Origin: a bacterium
GTDB taxonomy: Bacteria; Patescibacteriota; Saccharimonadia; Saccharimonadales; UBA4665
DNA: 64,000 bases
Assembly (NCBI GenBank): GCA_021833065.1
Contig: JAKBGO010000001.1
Location: 1 to 64,000 of the forward strand
Reading direction: 5' to 3'
Within the stretch, counting starts at the first letter, position 1. Each line of letters begins with the position of its first letter. Under the pieces are notes generated by a model. The model did no database searches. It was not told where the DNA came from and saw only the letters and a list, made by a program, of their open reading frames with translations. Position numbers and translations under genes: made by a program. Below are positions 58,477-64,000 of this stretch, in pieces.

Positions 58477-59418
58477 ATGATAACGACTAAATCACCAGAA
58501 GTTTTTAGAAACATGGGTTTCTGGAATGAAACTTTTCAACAAGCAATACTTGACACAAAAATCGCTATTGGTGGACAAGGAGGTGCGGGATTTCTATACG
58601 GGCTTGAATTAGCCAGAATAGGTGTCCAAAATTTCACTATTGCAGACCCAGAAGTTTTTGAAAGAGTGAATGGAAACAGGGTTTTGGGAGTAAATGAATG
58701 CACAATAGGACTTAATAAAGCGGAGGTTTTTGCCGAGGAAGTTCTAAAATTTAACCCAGATGCAAAGATTAATATATTAACCGATGGTGTCACGGAAGAT
58801 AATATAGAGGAATTTGCATATGGTGCAAATTTGATTTTGAATGCAACTGAATTATCTATGCCTGAACTTGGTACCATGATAGCAAGACAGGCGAGAAAAA
58901 TAGATGTTCCTGTTCTTGATATTGAATATATTGGGTATGCGGCGCAAGTTACGTCATTCCATCCCCGCAGCAAGACTACCTTCGAACGATTTATGGGAAT
59001 TGAGGGTGGCGAAAACGCACCACTTGACGAAGTTAAGGACCAAAAAATAAATACTAGTAGATTTCTTGCCTATCTTCCTCCGTATGCTGATATAAAAACC
59101 TTGATTGAAGTGCAGAACGGAGCGTCTTTACCCTCTAATATGCTAGGCGCTGGTCAAGCTACTCAACTTGGAGTTGCTGAAACATTAAAGCACATTAGGA
59201 CCAGGATTGGTCTAAATAGTACGAGGAACACAAAACCTATATATGCACCAAAGGTAAGATGGTATGATGCCTACAGTGGAGAAAGTGGTGTTTCATCACA
59301 TCCAAGAATTTCTTACTATAAACATCTAGCAAGATTAGTTATAACCAACAAACTGTTACGGAATAACGAGGAAGCAAGTTATAGCCAACACGATAGAGAA
59401 TTTCGTGGAGATGTTTAG
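58477..59418 (+). CDS. ThiF/MoeB/HesA (E1-like) adenylyltransferase, single-cysteine variant
   Basis: A 313-aa ThiF-fold protein. The ATP-binding Rossmann motif is AIGGQGGAGFLYGLELARIG, followed by FTIADPEVFERVNGNR (the E1 Arg in N-x-NR) and TIGLNKAEVFAEEVLKFNPD with the Lys. The usual catalytic D-x-x-D/x motif reads LNATELS, and there is only one cysteine, so no zinc CxxC pairs and no obvious thioester Cys. MccB-type enzymes also adenylate without an acceptor Cys. A C-terminal region of about 130 residues is unrecognised. No ubiquitin-like or ThiS protein is adjacent. An amide-forming or small-molecule adenylating role is inferred. Confidence 0.8.
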   Translation: MITTKSPEVFRNMGFWNETFQQAILDTKIAIGGQGGAGFLYGLELARIGVQNFTIADPEVFERVNGNRVLGVNECTIGLNKAEVFAEEVLKFNPDAKINILTDGVTEDNIEEFAYGANLILNATELSMPELGTMIARQARKIDVPVLDIEYIGYAAQVTSFHPRSKTTFERFMGIEGGENAPLDEVKDQKINTSRFLAYLPPYADIKTLIEVQNGASLPSNMLGAGQATQLGVAETLKHIRTRIGLNSTRNTKPIYAPKVRWYDAYSGESGVSSHPRISYYKHLARLVITNKLLRNNEEASYSQHDREFRGDV

Positions 59419-59459
59419 TCTTTCTAGCATTCATCCTAGATAATAAGAACCGCATCTCT

Positions 59460-59487
59460 TTTACAATTTCAATTTGTCGAGTAGAAT
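59460..59487 (+). promoter_or_regulatory. Promoter TTTACA-N16-TAGAAT with leaderless GTG start
   Basis: TTTACA (59460-59465), 16-nt spacer, TAGAAT (59482-59487). GTG 59495 begins 7 nt past the -10, predicting a leaderless mRNA with a GTG start. Confidence 0.65.
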
Positions 59488-59494
59488 AACTCTA

Positions 59495-61663
59495 GTGGGC
59501 GATTTATATCTTATCTCGAATTGGATAGTAACTGTAGCATTATTGTTACTGGGTTTAATGGCTCTCTTGAGAAACTATAAGTCCAAAATTAATCTAATCT
59601 TTTTTATTTTTACACTCGCATTAGCTGTTTGGATAATGTCGAGTTATATCAGCAACGACACCACAAATAGTAAGACAATCTCTTTGTATGGTAACTATAT
59701 AGTATTTCTTTTTAGTCTAATCTCTGGTTATCTATTGGCCTGGTTTTCTATCGCACTGAGCGAAAATAGATTTGCAGAAAAGATAATAAAAATCTCTCTT
59801 TTTCCTTTATTTATTGTAGGAATTTTATGTTTTACTCCTCTTATAATTAAATCTGTACAAATACAGGGTAGTGTGTATGCGATTACGTTCGGTCCGTTAG
59901 TTATACTATATGCTCTAAGTCTTCTAGGGTTGTTAACTTATTCTCTGATTATCTTAAGAAAGGGCGTTAAAGTTTCTCGTGGTAGTAAGCAACAGCATTT
60001 AAAACTACTCTATGTTTCAATGGTGATTGCTCTTCCATTTTTAGTAATTACAGAATTTATACTTCCTACCGTAACGGGATGGTTTGGATTAACGAATGTC
60101 GGCATATTGGTAATGATTTTACCGACACTTGGTCTTTATTATAGTGTGGTTCGCCTCAAGTTATTTAATGTGAGGTTAGCAGTAGTCAGATCCATAGGAT
60201 TTATTATTGCTGTCGGTGCTATATCTTTAATCTATGGGATTATCTCTTTCATTGTAATCAAATTCTTGAATTTTAATAAAAATGTATCTTTGCAAGAATT
60301 GTTTAACGTAGTTTTTATAATTTTTTCTAGCTCAATATTCTACCCCCTACTAAGATTCTTTAGGAGGATAAGTGATAGGTTATTCTATCAAGATTCATAT
60401 AATCCACAAAATCTTTACGATGAGTTGAATAGCCTTCTTGTATCAAGCATAGACCTGAACGAGATTATAGAAAAATCTCAGGAAATAGTTAAGAAATATC
60501 TACGAGTAGTTTTTGTTGATGTTGAAATCATTTATCAAAAAAAGAATAAACCTAAATTATCAGAAAAATTTGATAATTTCAATGTTGATAATGTTTTGAA
60601 TTATTTCTTAAAAAATAAACAAGATTATTTAGTTGTTGATGAAATTGAAGAAAGTGATTTACACAAATCCAATCTAGAAAAAAATAATATTTCGGCAATA
60701 TTTCGGCTTTATTCTAAAACAAATCAAAGAATAATCGGGTACATTTTAATTAGTAATAAAAAAAGTGGAAACATACTCAGCAAAATAGATATAAAAGTGT
60801 TAGAAACGGCTGCAAACGAAATGACTATTGCAATCGAAAATGTGTTTCATTATGAAGAAATTGCTAATTTCGCCAATACACTACAGAGTAAGGTTGATAG
60901 TGCAACTTATAAATTACGACGAGCTAACGAAAAACTTCAAGCTTTAGATGAATCCAAAGACGACTTTATATCGATGGCTTCACATCAGCTTAGAACGCCT
61001 CTCACAAGTGTTAAGGGCTATCTCAGTATGGTGCTGGAAGGCGATGCCGGGAAAGTTTCAAAGGTACAGAAGGACATGTTGGATCAAGCCTACTTTAGTT
61101 CTCAAAGAATGACCTACATAATCTCCGATTTATTGAATGTATCAAGACTTAAGACTGGTAAGTTCGTGATTGAGAGATCAAAGGTAAACTTAGCCAAATT
61201 AATCGAAGAGGAAATAGCTCAATTAACTGAAACAGCTCTCAATAAAAAAATTGATTTAATTTACGATAAACCAAAGAATTTTCCCGATTTCTATTTAGAC
61301 GAAACCAAAACTAGACAGGTTGTGATGAACTTTATGGACAATGCCTTATATTACACTCCTCAGGATGGTGAAGTTAGGGTGGAACTAATAGATAAGGAAA
61401 AAACTATTGAGTTCCGGGTTACAGATAATGGTATTGGAGTTCCTAGGAAAGAACAAGTCCATCTTTTTACTAAATTTTATCGAGCAGGTAACGCTAGGAA
61501 AGTTCGTCCGGATGGAACTGGTCTTGGTCTTTATATGGCTAAGAAAGTGATTGTTGCTGAAGGCGGTTCAATAATTTTTGAAAGCCAGGAGGGCGAAGGA
61601 AGTACATTCGGTTTTGAATTTTCAAAAGATAAAATTTCTCAAAACTCAGAGGCTGATAGCTAG
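59495..61663 (+). CDS. Sensor histidine kinase with 7TM-type N-terminus, copy 1
   Basis: A 722-aa kinase: about seven to eight membrane helices (residues 5-270), a GAF-like or linker region (about 290-450), coiled coil (about 465-485), HisKA with SMASHQLRTPLTS (phosphorylatable His about residue 497) and HATPase with NALYYTPQDG, VTDNGIGVPRKEQ and PDGTGLGLYMAKK. I use GTG 59495 instead of TTG 59474. That choice places the catalytic His at residue 497, the same position as in the paralogue downstream, and agrees with the promoter. The helical N-terminus probably senses a membrane-soluble or extracellular signal. Likely partners are the two CheY-like regulators. Confidence 0.9.
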   Translation: MGDLYLISNWIVTVALLLLGLMALLRNYKSKINLIFFIFTLALAVWIMSSYISNDTTNSKTISLYGNYIVFLFSLISGYLLAWFSIALSENRFAEKIIKISLFPLFIVGILCFTPLIIKSVQIQGSVYAITFGPLVILYALSLLGLLTYSLIILRKGVKVSRGSKQQHLKLLYVSMVIALPFLVITEFILPTVTGWFGLTNVGILVMILPTLGLYYSVVRLKLFNVRLAVVRSIGFIIAVGAISLIYGIISFIVIKFLNFNKNVSLQELFNVVFIIFSSSIFYPLLRFFRRISDRLFYQDSYNPQNLYDELNSLLVSSIDLNEIIEKSQEIVKKYLRVVFVDVEIIYQKKNKPKLSEKFDNFNVDNVLNYFLKNKQDYLVVDEIEESDLHKSNLEKNNISAIFRLYSKTNQRIIGYILISNKKSGNILSKIDIKVLETAANEMTIAIENVFHYEEIANFANTLQSKVDSATYKLRRANEKLQALDESKDDFISMASHQLRTPLTSVKGYLSMVLEGDAGKVSKVQKDMLDQAYFSSQRMTYIISDLLNVSRLKTGKFVIERSKVNLAKLIEEEIAQLTETALNKKIDLIYDKPKNFPDFYLDETKTRQVVMNFMDNALYYTPQDGEVRVELIDKEKTIEFRVTDNGIGVPRKEQVHLFTKFYRAGNARKVRPDGTGLGLYMAKKVIVAEGGSIIFESQEGEGSTFGFEFSKDKISQNSEADS

Positions 61664-61712
61664 ATTTATATGGTGGGAAATAAGTACTTAATTACGGAGT
61701 TAACTTTTTAAG

Positions 61713-63878
61713 ATGTTTGCTCTTGCTAGCTTTATTTTTTCGATAGTAATAATAGTAGGTGCTGCACTGGTCGTCCTCCTTAAGTCTTATAAAAGAAGGA
61801 TTAATCAGTTCTATTTCTTGAATGCCGGATTAATCGTGGCGCTAAACTTTTTCAACTATTTGTCCCTGAAACCCGTAGACAGTTCAATAATCTATATTAG
61901 GGCAGTAATTTCACTAACAACTCTGATAATTGGAATATTTTATCTGACTTCATATTATCTTAATAGTGAAAAAATTCAATTAACCACTTTTCAAACCGTT
62001 TATTTGATCGCGACTTTTTTCGTTGCTTTAGTAGATTTGACCGACAAGGTTTTTAAATCTGTTGATTACGGGAAAGTCTTCCATCTTTATCTTGGACCTC
62101 TTGTACTTCTCTTTATACTGCATGCTACATTCACAACCATAGTGGTAGTAACAGTGGTAATCAGGCAAATCAAGCATACCAGAGGAAGGATAAGGCAACA
62201 ATATCAGTATCTCCTAATCGGTGTAGTTCCTGCCTACCTGTCGTCTGCTATAACTTCTTTTATCCTTCCGTATTATTTCCATAATGCTTCACTGATTGTT
62301 TTTACACCGGTCTACCTGGAATTAATATATGCAATGATAGGGTTGTCGATTATCTTTAATGGCTTGTTCGATCTCAGATTCTATCTATACAATGCATTGA
62401 TTAATCTTTTAATCATTGTTTTAGCTGATATATTGCTAGCAATCCCGTTTCTGCTTTTAGTTGATTGGATTTTTAGACTCAACTTATCGCTTAATCAGTT
62501 TTTATTGGCGAGCTTGATTCTTCTAATTCCCATATTCCTCTATCCCTACGTTGTCAGAATGTTTCGTAAAACCACCGGTCGTTTTTTCTTCAATGACTAT
62601 TATGACCCGGAAGAGTTTATGTCGGAATTTAATAATTTGATCATATCCAATTTCGATGTCCATTCATTGATTAGAAAAGTTTCCGACTTCATCAAAAATA
62701 ATATGAAGATAGATTTCATTGAATTCTATATCAATGATGAGGTTGCCAGTCAAAACCTGAAGAGAATCAAACAGATATCGCCAAGAGACGTTGATTTCTT
62801 AAACAGATACCTGCCTCATTCGAAAGAAACCATGATTAATCTTGAGGCCGATGAAAGATTAAGCTTAGCAAGCTATTCAAATAATAATTTCAATGACAAA
62901 ATCAGCCTGATAATTCCTTTAAATAGCTATTTTGACGGCCGAAAACGCTATATCGGCTTTTATCTTTTGTCTCACAAGAAAAGCAATCAGACATATAATT
63001 CCAAAGATTTAAGAATGATTAGTTCAATAACTGATGTTCTAATTGTTGCGATTCAAAACCTACTTCATTACGAAGAAATTCGAACCCTAAACTCAAGTCT
63101 TCAGGATAAAATTGACGCTGCCACACTTGATCTTAGAAGATCGAATGAAAAACTAAAACAACTAGACGAATCAAAAGATGACTTCATTTCTATGGCTTCA
63201 CATCAGCTTCGAACTCCTCTTACAAGTGTTAAGGGATATCTCAGTATGGTGCTCGAAGGTGATGCCGGGAAAATATCGTCTATGCAAAAAAATATGTTAA
63301 ATCAAGCGTTCTTTTCTGCCCAGAAAATGGTTTACCTGGTAGCCGATCTTCTCAATGTATCTAGAATAAAAACCGGCAAATTTATAATTGAACCAACCAG
63401 AGTAAATCTGGCTGTTTTAGTCGATCAGGAAATGAAACAATTGCTTGATACTGCTGAAGCTCGGGGCGTTGAACTGGTCTACGAAAGACCCGATGATTTT
63501 CCTGATTTAATGCTCGACGAAACTAAAATCAGGCAAGTAATCATGAACTTTATAGACAATGCGATATACTATACTCTCGCCGGTGGCAAGGCCAGGATTA
63601 TTATAAGCGAAACGGAAAAAACGGTTGAATTTAAAGTCAAGGACAATGGTATAGGTGTAACGAAATCTGAACAACCGCATCTCTTTACAAAATTTTATCG
63701 GGCAACAAATGCCAGGAAAGTTCGTCCCGACGGTACTGGTCTCGGACTGTATATGGCCAAAAAGGTTATTATGGCCGAACAAGGATCAATTATTTTTGAT
63801 AGCGTAGAAGGCAAAGGCAGTACCTTTGGATTCATACTTCCTAAGTCCAAGCTAGCGGCACCCCAAAACCAGCACTAA
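61713..63878 (+). CDS. Sensor histidine kinase with 7TM-type N-terminus, copy 2
   Basis: A 721-aa tandem paralogue of the previous kinase, with about seven to eight membrane helices in residues 1-290, a linker region, a coiled coil (IDAATLDLRRSNEKLKQLDES) and HisKA/HATPase motifs (SMASHQLRTPLTS at about residue 497, NAIYYTLAGG, VKDNGIGVTKSEQ, PDGTGLGLYMAKK). The kinase cores are nearly identical even at DNA level around HisKA, while the membrane parts differ, so the two copies may sense different signals and feed the same regulators. The start ATG 61713 lies 49 nt after copy 1 with no clear Shine-Dalgarno. Confidence 0.92.
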   Translation: MFALASFIFSIVIIVGAALVVLLKSYKRRINQFYFLNAGLIVALNFFNYLSLKPVDSSIIYIRAVISLTTLIIGIFYLTSYYLNSEKIQLTTFQTVYLIATFFVALVDLTDKVFKSVDYGKVFHLYLGPLVLLFILHATFTTIVVVTVVIRQIKHTRGRIRQQYQYLLIGVVPAYLSSAITSFILPYYFHNASLIVFTPVYLELIYAMIGLSIIFNGLFDLRFYLYNALINLLIIVLADILLAIPFLLLVDWIFRLNLSLNQFLLASLILLIPIFLYPYVVRMFRKTTGRFFFNDYYDPEEFMSEFNNLIISNFDVHSLIRKVSDFIKNNMKIDFIEFYINDEVASQNLKRIKQISPRDVDFLNRYLPHSKETMINLEADERLSLASYSNNNFNDKISLIIPLNSYFDGRKRYIGFYLLSHKKSNQTYNSKDLRMISSITDVLIVAIQNLLHYEEIRTLNSSLQDKIDAATLDLRRSNEKLKQLDESKDDFISMASHQLRTPLTSVKGYLSMVLEGDAGKISSMQKNMLNQAFFSAQKMVYLVADLLNVSRIKTGKFIIEPTRVNLAVLVDQEMKQLLDTAEARGVELVYERPDDFPDLMLDETKIRQVIMNFIDNAIYYTLAGGKARIIISETEKTVEFKVKDNGIGVTKSEQPHLFTKFYRATNARKVRPDGTGLGLYMAKKVIMAEQGSIIFDSVEGKGSTFGFILPKSKLAAPQNQH

Positions 63879-63885
63879 CATCTTA

Positions 63886-63914
63886 TTGACAAATAAGCAT
63901 AAAAAATATATAAT
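63886..63914 (+). promoter_or_regulatory. Consensus promoter TTGACA-N17-TATAAT
   Basis: A perfect -35 TTGACA (63886-63891) and -10 TATAAT (63909-63914) with 17-nt spacing. The start point lies about 3 nt before the ATG at 63924, the best-matching promoter in the window. Confidence 0.9.
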
Positions 63915-63923
63915 ATACTTCTC

Positions 63924-64000
63924 ATGAATGGAGAAGTAATACAATCGATTTCTGTTGTAGCTGGCTTGTTGGCTGGTGGAGCTGTTGAGCAATTAGCGAT
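63924..64000 (+). CDS. Start of an unidentified protein, truncated by window end
   Basis: An ATG at 63924 opens a frame that runs off the window (25 codons visible). The peptide starts MNGEVIQSISVVAGLLAGGA, hydrophobic and Gly-rich, so it could be a small membrane or exported protein. The strong promoter immediately upstream supports that it is a real, highly expressed gene. It cannot be identified from this fragment. Confidence 0.55.
   Translation, partial: MNGEVIQSISVVAGLLAGGAVEQLA

Noticed and set aside
1-64000. Alternative genetic code (UGA as Gly or Trp), as in some CPR phyla
   Set aside because: dnaJ, tsaE and others stop at UGA at their expected family ends, and no in-frame UGA interrupts any recognised gene.

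Overview
The window is a dense bacterial chromosome segment with low-to-moderate GC content, short intergenic gaps and the standard genetic code (several genes end in TGA, for example dnaJ and tsaE). Small proteins, reduced versions of normal families (short HrcA, TsaB and a half-size TauE), families such as DUF5684 and DUF5652, a compact type IV pilus locus and -10 boxes sitting directly in front of start codons all suggest a Candidate Phyla Radiation (Patescibacteria) genome. My best guess is a Saccharibacteria (TM7)-like organism. That is an inference from gene content; there is no rRNA here to settle it.

Layout. 1-3.7 kb: truncated murJ, lepA and a guanylate kinase with an odd P-loop. 3.7-8.7 kb: the heat-shock cluster hrcA-grpE-dnaK-dnaJ, with two perfect CIRCE operators whose spacers contain the -35 box. 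8.5-12.6 kb: a 36-aa prepilin-like microORF missing from the ORF track, a RimB-like protease next to rimK, tag, and membrane proteins. 12.8-15.9 kb: tRNA-Lys, yebC, ruvC-ruvA-ruvB. 15.9-22.3 kb (minus strand): pilB-pilC-pilin-pilM-pilN-pilO plus a small membrane protein. 22.4-28.2 kb: recA-recX, a PRC-barrel protein, tsaE-tsaB, rny-ymdB, tRNA-Pro. 28.3-38.9 kb: a triple YbjQ protein, a dolichol-kinase-like enzyme, a P-type-ATPase-shaped protein lacking its catalytic residues, an LCP protein, PAP2, a 2H phosphoesterase, PrsW, zinc-ribbon membrane proteins, four tRNAs in the wider block, and MurA fused to a Cro/C1 HTH. 39-43.7 kb: glyA, murB, regulators and a ROK kinase.

43.8-55.9 kb looks accessory. 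A tRNA-Arg is followed by a partial copy of its own T-arm, then a Phd/PIN toxin-antitoxin-MazG-like operon, a YHYH protein, half-size TauE, maf, a secreted beta-helix protein, an ABC-2 exporter, several GNAT proteins, a second VapBC pair and a DHCR24-like FAD oxidoreductase of different base composition.

55.9-64 kb holds folD, two tandem single-domain response regulators, a promoter-terminator leader followed by a two-gene operon (LuxI/FeeM-like N-acyltransferase plus a single-cysteine ThiF/E1-like adenylyltransferase), and two tandem paralogous 7TM histidine kinases. This signalling-like locus is the best candidate for an undescribed system. Across the window, at least ten genes have a -10 hexamer 6-9 nt before the start codon, often with a -35 box 16-18 nt further upstream, which predicts extensive leaderless transcription.
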